13,567 nucleotides of DNA from Clostridiales bacterium UBA1248 (GTDB lineage: Bacteria > Bacillota > Clostridia > Oscillospirales > CAG-272): positions 27,200 to 40,766 of the forward strand of contig DBWC01000126.1 of assembly GCA_002308615.1 (NCBI GenBank). The letters run 5' to 3'. The translations under genes were made by a program, and so were the position numbers. The notes below the pieces were generated by a model. That model was not told the DNA's origin and searched no databases. It saw only the letters and a list, made by a program, of their open reading frames with translations. Below are positions 5,271-12,675 of the stretch, one piece after another (position 1 is the stretch's first letter; every line of letters begins with the position of its first letter).

Positions 5271-5634
5271 CCTTCGCCTCTCTGACTAAAGTCAGAGCGC
5301 CTACGACGGCGAGAAACGCGCCGCAGCATCTGCGCAGAAGCGTATCCGCCGCGTAAGACGAAAGCACGGAGCCTAAGATGCATCCGACCGTTCCGCAGAA
5401 CGTAAGAAACGATATGAGTCTGATATCCGGCTTGTACCGTATGAAGTTCATTATCGAAGACGGCGTCAAAGCGAACGTAAAAGAAAACAGGTTGATCCCC
5501 TGCGCCGTCGCCTGTGCCGTACCCGCAAACGCGGACAAATACAACGTCAGTATTCCGCCTCCTCCGGCTCCCATGCCGGAGGAGACTGACGTTATAAAGC
5601 ATATCAGATGTGTAAAAAAAGAATAAAAAATCAT
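5257..5634 (-). CDS. TauE/SafE-family half transporter, second half
   Basis: The 125-residue product begins MIFYSFFTHLICF. An ATG at 5634-5632 overlaps the stop of the preceding gene as ATGA, which decides the start; the frame is open much further upstream, but that part is the shadow of the other half gene. It has four hydrophobic segments and the family motif SSGMGAGGGG (about 15-24), matching the glycine-rich loop found near the start of each half of a normal TauE protein (about 250 residues, eight segments, two homologous halves). TauE proteins export sulfite, sulfoacetate or related anions; the substrate here is unknown. The last codons and the TAA are part of the intergenic repeat. It should work together with the half encoded just upstream. 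Confidence 0.85.
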   Translation of the reverse strand: MIFYSFFTHLICFITSVSSGMGAGGGGILTLYLSAFAGTAQATAQGINLFSFTFALTPSSIMNFIRYKPDIRLISFLTFCGTVGCILGSVLSSYAADTLLRRCCGAFLAVVGALTLVREAKEVKS

Positions 5635-6026
5635 TTTACCGTCGCCATTACGCCGGCAAAAAGCGTTACGGAAGCGAATACAAGAGACAGCGCTCTGCTT
5701 TTTATTTTTTCGAACAACAGCGCACCCGCAAAGCCTCCCGCCAGAGCCGCCGGTATCAGCGGCATAGCTTTGATAACGATATCCGGCTCTCTTATGCAGT
5801 AAAGCGCGGCGCTCATGACCGTCATCGGCAAAATAACGGCGGGGAGCGCGGCAAACGCGGCTTTTACGTCGTTTTTGTATATGATTTTGAGAATAAAAAG
5901 CATCAGAACGCCGCCTCCTACGCCTATAAAACCGTTTAAAACGCCCGCGATCAACGCAAAAATGCCGCACAGCGAGAGCTTTTTTTCGTCTTTATGAATT
6001 CCGTTCATAAAAAAATTTATCAACAT
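5631..6026 (-). CDS. TauE/SafE-family half transporter, first half
   Basis: The 131-residue product has about four membrane segments and the motif GVLNGFIGVGGGVL (about residues 28-41), the glycine-rich signature of the first TauE half. At about half the family length it covers only one of the two homologous units; the second is encoded by the next gene, whose ATG overlaps this stop (ATGA). The break falls exactly between units, with a new start codon rather than a frameshift, so both proteins are probably made and join in the membrane. The ATG at 6026 has a weak AAAGAG site upstream; an in-frame ATG at 6008 has none. Divergent from uppP, with about 75 bases shared between the two starts. Substrate unknown; anion export, perhaps of a sulfur compound, is a family-based guess. 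Confidence 0.85.
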   Translation of the reverse strand: MLINFFMNGIHKDEKKLSLCGIFALIAGVLNGFIGVGGGVLMLFILKIIYKNDVKAAFAALPAVILPMTVMSAALYCIREPDIVIKAMPLIPAALAGGFAGALLFEKIKSRALSLVFASVTLFAGVMATVK

Positions 6027-6028
6027 AC

Positions 6029-6057
6029 TTGAAATATCTCTTTATTTTTGTTATAAT
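6029..6057 (+). promoter_or_regulatory. Promoter for the uppP-ftsK-mltG operon
   Basis: TTGAAA (6029-6034) and a perfect TATAAT (6052-6057) are separated by 17 bases. Transcription should begin near 6064, about 38 bases before the preferred uppP start. It is the only clear promoter seen ahead of the seven rightward genes. Confidence 0.75.
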
Positions 6058-6101
6058 ATAGAATACGGTAATCATATCATAATAATAAACGGGATATGAT
6101 T

Positions 6102-6941
6102 ATGGATATATTATCTGCCGTGATACTCGGAATAATTCAGGGAGCCGCGGAATTTCTTCCGATATCAAGCTCCGCGCATCTGGCGCTTTGCCATAGCCTG
6201 CTCGGGCTTATATCGCCGGACGGCTATCCCGGGTTTGACGTACTTCTTCATCTCGGCACGCTCGCCGCCGTTTTCGCGGTTTATAAAAAAGATCTGCACG
6301 GAGTTTTTAAGGGGCTGTTCTCCGCTCCGAAAAAGCTTATAAAAGGCGGATTCAGGCTCGACGCGCTCGAATATAACGAGCGTATCGCGGTCTTTGCGGT
6401 TGTCGCAACGCTGCCGACTGTCATAGCGGCGCTTTGCGGCATGGGCAAGTTATCGGAAACTCTTTCGTTATACCCCGCCGCTATCGGAGCGCTGCTTATA
6501 CTAAACGGCGTGATGCTTATCATCGCCGATCTGTGCAAGGATCAAACCGTTACGTCAAACACGGTCAAATACCGCCACGCTTTAGGGATGGGACTGTTTC
6601 AGGCGCTGGCGACCGTCCCCGGCATATCGCGCTCCGGCGCGACGGTAACGGGCGGTATGCTCTGCGGCATAAAGCGAGCGGACGCGGTGAAGCTCTCTTT
6701 TATCATGTCGGTACCCGCGATACTCGGCGCGTGCGTGCTCAAGGCGCCCGAGCTGATAAGTTCAAGACCGGATATGCAGACGCTTCTGGTTTACGGCGTC
6801 GGATGTATCGTATCCGCCGCGGCGGGATTCCTTGCGATCAGGCTTCTCGTGTTCGTATCCGGCAGATCCAAACTAAGATATTTCTCAATATACTGCTTTG
6901 CCGTCGGCGCTTTCGCGATTTATAAGGGCGTCGCCGGATGA
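6102..6941 (+). CDS. uppP: Undecaprenyl-diphosphate phosphatase
   Basis: This BacA/UppP-type membrane phosphatase removes a phosphate from undecaprenyl diphosphate, so the lipid carrier for wall synthesis can be reused; loss or gain of it affects bacitracin sensitivity. Both family motifs are intact. GIIQGAAEFLPISSSAH lies at residues 10-26 (Glu17, the serine triplet 22-24, His26), and PGISRSGAT (173-181) has Arg177 as the counterpart of the essential arginine. About eight hydrophobic segments are present. I chose the ATG at 6102 over the in-frame ATG at 6096. From 6102 the protein begins MDILSAVILG as in relatives and a GGGA site lies at a usable distance; from 6096 the gap would be only two bases. 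The length, 279 residues, is normal. ftsK follows after 11 bases. Confidence 0.95.
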   Translation: MDILSAVILGIIQGAAEFLPISSSAHLALCHSLLGLISPDGYPGFDVLLHLGTLAAVFAVYKKDLHGVFKGLFSAPKKLIKGGFRLDALEYNERIAVFAVVATLPTVIAALCGMGKLSETLSLYPAAIGALLILNGVMLIIADLCKDQTVTSNTVKYRHALGMGLFQALATVPGISRSGATVTGGMLCGIKRADAVKLSFIMSVPAILGACVLKAPELISSRPDMQTLLVYGVGCIVSAAAGFLAIRLLVFVSGRSKLRYFSIYCFAVGAFAIYKGVAG

Positions 6942-6952
6942 AAGGAAACTAA

Positions 6953-9451
6953 ATGGCCAGTAAAAGGAAAACAAAAGCAAAAAAACAGAATACCGCAAAA
7001 AACGTAAGAACGCCGGCTGAAAAAGGCCGTGACAACAATACCGCCGTTATACGCATTATCCAGTTTGCGATCGGTCTGACGGCGCTGTTTTTGCTGTTCT
7101 GCTACATATTCCCGGACGCGTCCGGCGTCGTCGGACGCGGGATAAGAACGGGACTTTTCGGCGTTTTCGGCGTATCGTCGATACTGATACCCGTGCTTCT
7201 TATCCTTCTTTCGGTGTTTTTGAAACGCATATATGAAAACGGCAGACTTATATTCTGTATCATATGGGGACATCTGGCGCTGTTGTTCTTCGCCGTGTTC
7301 TGCGGAGTTTTCTCACTTGAAAAGTCTGTGCTTACCGCGTCCGATTTCTTTTCAAAGAGTTCCGCGTTTTCCGGCGGCGGCGTTGTAGGCGGAGCGCTCG
7401 CTCAGCTTTTAAGAGGCGGTCTCGGCGCCGTGTTCACCGGCATTTTATCCGCTTTGCTTTTTATCATATTCTTCTGCCTGACCATAGGCATAACGCCCGC
7501 GGCGATCGCCTCGTTTATTGAAAAGAAGGTCAAAGCCGGAGCGCAGGCGCAGTCAAGGCTGATTGACAGTCAAAAGAAGAAAGCCGCGGAAAGAAAAGCG
7601 GCGCACGCTGAAAAGGAAGAAAAAGCCGAAGAAGAAAGCGCCGACGCGGTGCTTGAAGAAGCCTCAAAAAAACACAACAAAAAAGCGTATGATTTTGACA
7701 ACGAACCGGAGATCACCCCAAAAAAACGCGACGCGCTGGACGAGCTTCTTGACAGCGACGACGAGGGAGTCGATCAATTTGTAAGAAAGCCCGCCGAAAT
7801 ATTCCTGGAAGACGGCATACTTGTGGACAAGCCCGCGAAAAAGACGGTCAAAAAGCCCACCCCGGAGGAAAAAGACGAAGAGGACGAGCTTGATACGGTA
7901 AAAGAAGTAGTCGGAACGAATACGGAGGACTTGACCCCGAAGGAGCAGAGACAGCCGCCCAAGGAAAAGCCTCAGCCCGTATACAGATTCCCGCCGATGA
8001 AGCTGCTCTCTCTTCCGGACGCCAAAGGCTCCGGCATAAGCAACGAGGAGGCTAACGGCAACGCGAGAAAGATCGTCGACACGCTGGCGAATTTCGGCAT
8101 AACCGTTTCCGTGGAAAATATTTCGCGCGGTCCTACGATAACAAGATATGAATTAAGACCCGCTCCGGGCGTCAGAATATCGAGGATCGGTAATCTTATA
8201 GACGATCTGGCAAGAGTTCTGGCATCGGGAGGCGTCAGATTTGAAAGCTCTATCGAGGGCAAGGATACGGTAGGCATAGAGGTGCCGAACAAGGTGCCGT
8301 TTACCGTAAATATCCGTACTCTGCTTGACACGGATATATTCAGAGCCGCAAAAAGCAAAGTCTTCTGCGCGCTGGGCGTTGACGTCTCTAACTCCCCCAC
8401 GTTCCTTGACATACAAAAGATGCCTCATATGATAATCGCCGGCGCGACCGGTATGGGTAAATCAGTCTGTATAAACAGCCTTATCGTCAGCATTTTGTAC
8501 AGAGCGAAACCGGACGAGGTCAAGCTCATAATGATAGACCCGAAAAAGGTCGAATTTGCGCCGTATATAGGTATTCCGCACCTGCTCGTTCCCGTTATAA
8601 CGGATATGAAAAAAGCGGCAGGCGCGCTCAACTGGCTCGTTCAGGAGATGGAGCGCCGCTATGATCTTATTGAAGCCGCGGGCTGCAGAAACATTTTCAG
8701 CTATAACGAAACGGCGAAGGATAAGCCGGATATGGAAAAGCTTCCGCTTCTCGTTATTATAATTGACGAGCTTGCCGATCTTATGGCAACTTCAAAGGAC
8801 AACGTTGAGAGTTCCATAGCACGTATAGCCGCAAAGGCGAGAGCCGCCGGAATGCACCTTATAATAGGTACTCAGAGACCGGACGTAACTATCATCTCCG
8901 GTACGATCAAAAACAATATCCCGTCGCGTATCGCGTGCCGCGTGGGCTCGCAGATTGACTCAAGGACCATACTTGACGAAGGCGGCGCCGAGCGTCTTAT
9001 AGGCCGCGGCGATATGCTTTACAAGCCGGTAGGCGCGCTGAAGCTTACGCGTCTGCAGGGCGCTTTCGTCTCCGAGTCGGAGGTCGAATCCGTTGTTTCG
9101 TTCATCAAGAATCAGGGTATCGAGACAAATTACAGCGACGATGCGATAAAGAAGATAGATAAAGAAGCCGAGAACATAAGCGACGGCAAGAAAAAGCTCG
9201 CTCTGCCCGGATCGGATTCCGGCGACGACGAACTGCTTTTGTCGGCTATCGAAATATCGTTCGACGCGGGAAAGGTCGCCACGTCTCTGCTCAACCGCAA
9301 GCTGTCGATAGGCTACGGACGGGCGGCAAAGATAATAGACAGGATGGAAGAGATGGGAATATGCTCCGGCGCAAACGGCAGCAAACCGCGTGAGCTTATT
9401 ATGTCGCGCGAGCAGTTTGAAGCCAAATACGGCACGGACGAGCAGGAATGA
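6953..9451 (+). CDS. ftsK: DNA translocase FtsK/SpoIIIE
   Basis: The 832-residue protein has the full family layout. Four membrane segments lie in residues 31-178, followed by a charged, Lys/Glu/Asp-rich linker (about 190-345), the alpha/beta motor, and a C-terminal winged-helix gamma domain (about 758-822) that reads DNA orientation sites. Walker A is GATGMGKS (497-504, Lys503) and Walker B is LLVIIIDELAD (Asp605, Glu606). The hexameric pump moves chromosomal DNA through the closing septum during division or, in the SpoIIIE role, into the forespore. The sequence cannot tell these roles apart; the YpeB-like gene makes a sporulation role possible. AAAGGAAA seven bases before the ATG supports the start. 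It lies 11 bases after uppP and 13 before the DJ-1 gene. Confidence 0.95.
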   Translation: MASKRKTKAKKQNTAKNVRTPAEKGRDNNTAVIRIIQFAIGLTALFLLFCYIFPDASGVVGRGIRTGLFGVFGVSSILIPVLLILLSVFLKRIYENGRLIFCIIWGHLALLFFAVFCGVFSLEKSVLTASDFFSKSSAFSGGGVVGGALAQLLRGGLGAVFTGILSALLFIIFFCLTIGITPAAIASFIEKKVKAGAQAQSRLIDSQKKKAAERKAAHAEKEEKAEEESADAVLEEASKKHNKKAYDFDNEPEITPKKRDALDELLDSDDEGVDQFVRKPAEIFLEDGILVDKPAKKTVKKPTPEEKDEEDELDTVKEVVGTNTEDLTPKEQRQPPKEKPQPVYRFPPMKLLSLPDAKGSGISNEEANGNARKIVDTLANFGITVSVENISRGPTITRYELRPAPGVRISRIGNLIDDLARVLASGGVRFESSIEGKDTVGIEVPNKVPFTVNIRTLLDTDIFRAAKSKVFCALGVDVSNSPTFLDIQKMPHMIIAGATGMGKSVCINSLIVSILYRAKPDEVKLIMIDPKKVEFAPYIGIPHLLVPVITDMKKAAGALNWLVQEMERRYDLIEAAGCRNIFSYNETAKDKPDMEKLPLLVIIIDELADLMATSKDNVESSIARIAAKARAAGMHLIIGTQRPDVTIISGTIKNNIPSRIACRVGSQIDSRTILDEGGAERLIGRGDMLYKPVGALKLTRLQGAFVSESEVESVVSFIKNQGIETNYSDDAIKKIDKEAENISDGKKKLALPGSDSGDDELLLSAIEISFDAGKVATSLLNRKLSIGYGRAAKIIDRMEEMGICSGANGSKPRELIMSREQFEAKYGTDEQE

Positions 9452-9464
9452 TAAAGGAGAAGCC

Positions 9465-10010
9465 ATGATATATATGTTTTGCGCAAACGGCGTTGAAGAG
9501 GTCGAGGCTCTTGCAACGCTTGACGTGCTCCGCCGCGCCGGCCTTGAAGTCGTAACGGTGGGGATCCCCGGCAAAGAGGTGAGCGGGCCTCACGGCATCA
9601 CGTTCTTTGCGGATATGACGCTTGACGGGTTCAAAGCGGACGAGCGTAAGGCGGAAGCCGTTGTCCTGCCCGGCGGAGGCGTCGGCACGGAAACGCTTGC
9701 TGCCAACGAGACCGTATGCGATTTTGTAAAAAAGACGGCTGTTGAAGGCGGGATTCTCTGCGCTATCTGCGCGGCGCCGTCCGTGCTCGGCAGACTCGGA
9801 CTTTTAGAAGGCAAAAAAGCGACGTGTTTTCCCGGTTTTGAAAAATACTTGTACGGCGCGTCCGTATCTACAGATAAAACTGTGACAGACGGAAATATCA
9901 TAACCGCCAAGGGCATGGGCTGCGCCGTGGATTTCGGGCTTGCTATTATAAGCGCGCTGAAAAGCAGGGACGCAGCGGAAAAAATCGGCAAAAGTATAAT
10001 GTTCTTATGA
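9465..10010 (+). CDS. DJ-1/YajL/PfpI-family protein
   Basis: The 181-residue protein has the complete DJ-1-type fold signature. The nucleophile is Cys102 in LCAICAAPSVL, the acidic partner is Glu14 in GVEEVEAL, and the glycine turn VVLPGGG lies at 66-72. Length and motifs fit the YajL/'4-methyl-5-thiazole monophosphate biosynthesis' branch, a label that is historical. Members are linked to protection against oxidative or glyoxal damage and to chaperone or deglycase activity, all debated. I cannot choose a reaction. The ATG at 9465 is supported by AAAGGAGA four bases upstream; the frame is open further back into ftsK, but that part is not coding. Its stop overlaps the next start as ATGA, so the two are translationally coupled. 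Confidence 0.93.
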   Translation: MIYMFCANGVEEVEALATLDVLRRAGLEVVTVGIPGKEVSGPHGITFFADMTLDGFKADERKAEAVVLPGGGVGTETLAANETVCDFVKKTAVEGGILCAICAAPSVLGRLGLLEGKKATCFPGFEKYLYGASVSTDKTVTDGNIITAKGMGCAVDFGLAIISALKSRDAAEKIGKSIMFL

Positions 10011-10600
10011 TTTCTTACGGTATAAAAAAGGAAAAAAGCGAATTAAGGGAGCTGTGTCTGGCAAAAAGGCGCGCGATGCCAAAGGACGTCAGAGCCGGGC
10101 TAAGCAGAAGGATATGCGAGAATATCATAAATTCCGTATCCTATAAATATTACGATACTCTGCTTTTGTACGCGGCGTTAAACGACGAACCGGATCTGTC
10201 ATATCTGGCGGAAAGAGCCCTCTCTGACGGCAAACGGATCGCGTATCCGCGCTGTATAAAAGCCACGCGCGAGATGACGTTCCATTACGTTACCGATCTG
10301 TCCGTGCTGTCATCCGGTACGTACGGCATAAACGAGCCGGACGGGAAGCTTGAATTATTCGATACAGCCGCTTTGTCATGCTCCGTATGCTTCATACCGG
10401 CTGTCGCCGCGGATAAGAACGGTTTCCGCATAGGATACGGCGGCGGCTACTACGACAGGTTTTTATCGGGATATAACGGCACGGCTGCGGCTGTGACTTT
10501 TTCCGATTTTCTGCTTGATACCGTTCCGCACGGCAAGTATGATCTGCAGGCGGATTTTACGGTCACGGAGGGAGGTATCCTCACATTTGTCAAAAATTAA
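10007..10600 (+). CDS. 5-formyltetrahydrofolate cyclo-ligase (MTHFS)
   Basis: The 197-residue protein matches the family in length and motifs: KRRAM near the N-terminus, the NEPDG block (about 108-112), and the signature GFRIGYGGGYYDRF (about 138-151) that binds ATP-Mg and folate. It converts 5-formyl-THF to 5,10-methenyl-THF in the cytoplasm, using ATP. This returns a stored or inhibitory folate form to one-carbon metabolism. The start overlaps the stop of the DJ-1 gene by four bases (ATGA), so translation is coupled; no independent strong ribosome binding site is visible. Its own 3' end carries the ribosome binding site and the TTG start of the next gene. Confidence 0.95.
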   Translation: MISYGIKKEKSELRELCLAKRRAMPKDVRAGLSRRICENIINSVSYKYYDTLLLYAALNDEPDLSYLAERALSDGKRIAYPRCIKATREMTFHYVTDLSVLSSGTYGINEPDGKLELFDTAALSCSVCFIPAVAADKNGFRIGYGGGYYDRFLSGYNGTAAAVTFSDFLLDTVPHGKYDLQADFTVTEGGILTFVKN

Positions 10601-11486
10601 AGATTATCATATAACACCGGTATTCGCGCTTGTAGTATTTCTTATAATATTCGCGGCGTCTTATATCAAATTGGGAAATGAGATCACGGCGACGACGCTG
10701 CTGTTTGCTTTTGTCACGCAGATACTCGTGTTCGTTTTGCCGTCAATAATATATAAAAGGATCAAAGGTCCGATAAGCTATAAAGACATGGGCTTCCGTC
10801 CGTTCGGCGCATCGTCCGTCCTTCTGGTATTGTGCGCTTCCGTTTTCATGTTCTGCGCATCCGTGCTGATCGGACTTAAATCAAACGGCGTTTCCGGCGC
10901 GTATTACGCCGATCCCGCGGAAATAACGATACCCGGCGTCATATATATCATAGTCATATACTGTCTTTTGCCGGCTGTGACCGAGGAGATAGCGTTCCGT
11001 TCCGTTATTTACGGAGAATACAGGAAACACGGCGTTTTCGGAGCCGTTATACTCTCCTCAGCCCTGTTTTCGCTTATGCATTTTTCAATGTCGTCGTTTT
11101 TTTCGTATTTCTTATGCGGCGCGGTGCTCGCTCTCGTATACGAGGTAACAAGATCTGTCTTTGCGTCAATGCTTTTGCATTTTCTGTATAATCTTATGTC
11201 GGTCTTCTCGCAAAAGATATTGAGCGAGGCGGCGAACAAAGCAGACAACCTCATACCGTTCGTTTTCGTGTTCGTTTGCGCCATGCTTCTGTTTCTGTTC
11301 TTCTCCTTATCAAGAGCACAGAGACTGCTTGAATATTACGCGGCAAAACAGCCGGAGGCTGAAAACGAAAAATTCCCTCCGCTGCACGACAGACTGCGTT
11401 CTTTATTGATATCCGTGGTATCTCCGGGATTTCTTCTTTGTCTCGGCTTTGCCGTATTTGCCGGCTTTATGCGGTCGGGACAATAG
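10587..11486 (+). CDS. CPBP-family intramembrane metalloprotease
   Basis: The protein has about eight membrane segments and the three CPBP (CAAX protease/bacteriocin-processing) motifs: TEEIAFRSVIYGEYRK with Glu133, Glu134 and Arg138, FSLMHF with His165, and HFLYN with His198 and Asn202. These residues form the presumed metal site of a membrane-embedded protease. Substrates of bacterial members are mostly unknown; some process peptides or give self-immunity to bacteriocins, others take part in envelope regulation. I chose a TTG start at 10587, eleven bases after a strong GGAGGGAGG site. This gives 299 residues starting with SKIKDYHITP and overlaps the previous gene by 14 bases. ATG codons further upstream lie deep inside the folate gene and have no support. 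The C-terminal 100 residues contain two more membrane segments and a soluble, charged stretch. Confidence 0.9.
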   Translation: MSKIKDYHITPVFALVVFLIIFAASYIKLGNEITATTLLFAFVTQILVFVLPSIIYKRIKGPISYKDMGFRPFGASSVLLVLCASVFMFCASVLIGLKSNGVSGAYYADPAEITIPGVIYIIVIYCLLPAVTEEIAFRSVIYGEYRKHGVFGAVILSSALFSLMHFSMSSFFSYFLCGAVLALVYEVTRSVFASMLLHFLYNLMSVFSQKILSEAANKADNLIPFVFVFVCAMLLFLFFSLSRAQRLLEYYAAKQPEAENEKFPPLHDRLRSLLISVVSPGFLLCLGFAVFAGFMRSGQ

Positions 11487-11508
11487 TTTGCCGAAAGGAA
11501 ATATAAGT

Positions 11509-12672
11509 ATGTCAAATAATAATGATAACGTAAAAAAGCCTCTGCGCGTCAGAAAAAAGAAGATAGACGAGACGGGTCAGGAGCTGAAATACAAGAGCCG
11601 CAGTGCGATATACAGCGTGACTATCGCCGTTATATATATCACGCTTATACTTTTGATCTCCGTCGCGGCGTCGTTTTTCATACTATCCGTAGGTAACGAC
11701 GTGTTTGCTCTGCAGAAAACGGAGCGCGTGGCGGAAATAGATCTCGGTATGTATCCGACGATAATAGACGTATCGAACGAGCTGGCGGAAAAGGGTATTA
11801 TCAGATACCCGGCGATATTCCGTCTTTACGCCAGGCTAAAGCTTGACGAGGGCGAGAATTTCATACCCGGAACGTATACGGCGTCGTCTTTGCAGAATTA
11901 CGACAGCCTGATAAATATGTTTCTGGCGCAGACAGGCGAAAGACGCATCGTTACGATTATGATACCGGAGGGCTATACGGTAGACGAGATAATCGATCTG
12001 TTCATAAGCGAGGGCATAGGGACGAGGGAAGGCTTCGTTGACGCAATCGAAAACGGGCAGTACGATTATGAATTCGTAAAAAGACTTGACGCGCAGCCGA
12101 AAAACGAAAGCCGCCGCTACAGACTTGAAGGATATCTGTTTCCTGATACGTATTACTTCTACTCCGACTGGGAGGAGACCCAGATAATAAACAAGATACT
12201 TGACAACTTTGACACTAAGCTTACTCAGGAATTCTACACCTTTATAGATAAATCGGATTACACGCTTGACGATTTTATGATGATAGCGTCCATCATTCAG
12301 AAGGAAGCTTATTTCAACTCGGATATGGAGCTTGTTTCAAGCGTTATACACAACAGACTGGAAAACAGCAATACGTATCCGAAGCTTGAATGCGACTCGA
12401 CCGTGCTCTACGCCATACGCGAGCACAAAACGGACATAACGCAGAGCGATCTTAATTTTGACGATCCGTACAATACGTACGTTTACGACGGACTTATGCC
12501 GGGTCCGATATGCAATCCCGGCTGGTCCGCGATATATACGGCGTTCAACCCCGCGGATACTGATTACAACTTCTTCGTATCTCGCAAAAACGGCGAGATG
12601 CTGTACGCCGAAACGCTGAAAGGCCATCAGGCAAACGTTGCAAAGGTACGTGAAGAAAACAAAGGAAACTGA
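11509..12672 (+). CDS. mltG: Endolytic murein transglycosylase MltG (YceG-like)
   Basis: The 387-residue protein has a basic cytoplasmic N-terminus, one membrane segment (about 34-61), a LysM-like region with IPEGYTVDEII (152-162), and the YceG catalytic domain. That domain carries ASIIQKEA (260-267), VIHNRL (279-284), DPYNTYVYDGLMPGPI (319-334) and FNPADTDYNFFV (346-357). MltG cuts nascent glycan strands at the membrane and so sets their length. Glu266 matches catalytic Glu218 of the E. coli protein as I count it from memory; the first Glu of the usual EKE triplet is Gln264 here. The ATG at 11509 has GAAAGGAAA upstream and gives a sensible positively charged start; the longer frame overlaps the previous gene and is rejected. 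The gap to the CPBP gene is 22 bases, and to the CHAP gene three. Confidence 0.94.
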   Translation: MSNNNDNVKKPLRVRKKKIDETGQELKYKSRSAIYSVTIAVIYITLILLISVAASFFILSVGNDVFALQKTERVAEIDLGMYPTIIDVSNELAEKGIIRYPAIFRLYARLKLDEGENFIPGTYTASSLQNYDSLINMFLAQTGERRIVTIMIPEGYTVDEIIDLFISEGIGTREGFVDAIENGQYDYEFVKRLDAQPKNESRRYRLEGYLFPDTYYFYSDWEETQIINKILDNFDTKLTQEFYTFIDKSDYTLDDFMMIASIIQKEAYFNSDMELVSSVIHNRLENSNTYPKLECDSTVLYAIREHKTDITQSDLNFDDPYNTYVYDGLMPGPICNPGWSAIYTAFNPADTDYNFFVSRKNGEMLYAETLKGHQANVAKVREENKGN

Positions 12673-12675
12673 CAA

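Noticed and set aside
5257..5970. 237-codon leftward frame as a single long TauE gene
   Set aside because: The first half of its product is Arg-rich shadow of the other half gene; only the part after 5634 has membrane segments and the family motif.
8960..9574. 204-codon leftward frame opposite the end of ftsK and start of the DJ-1 gene
   Set aside because: It crosses two well-supported genes on the other strand and has no domain or ribosome binding site.
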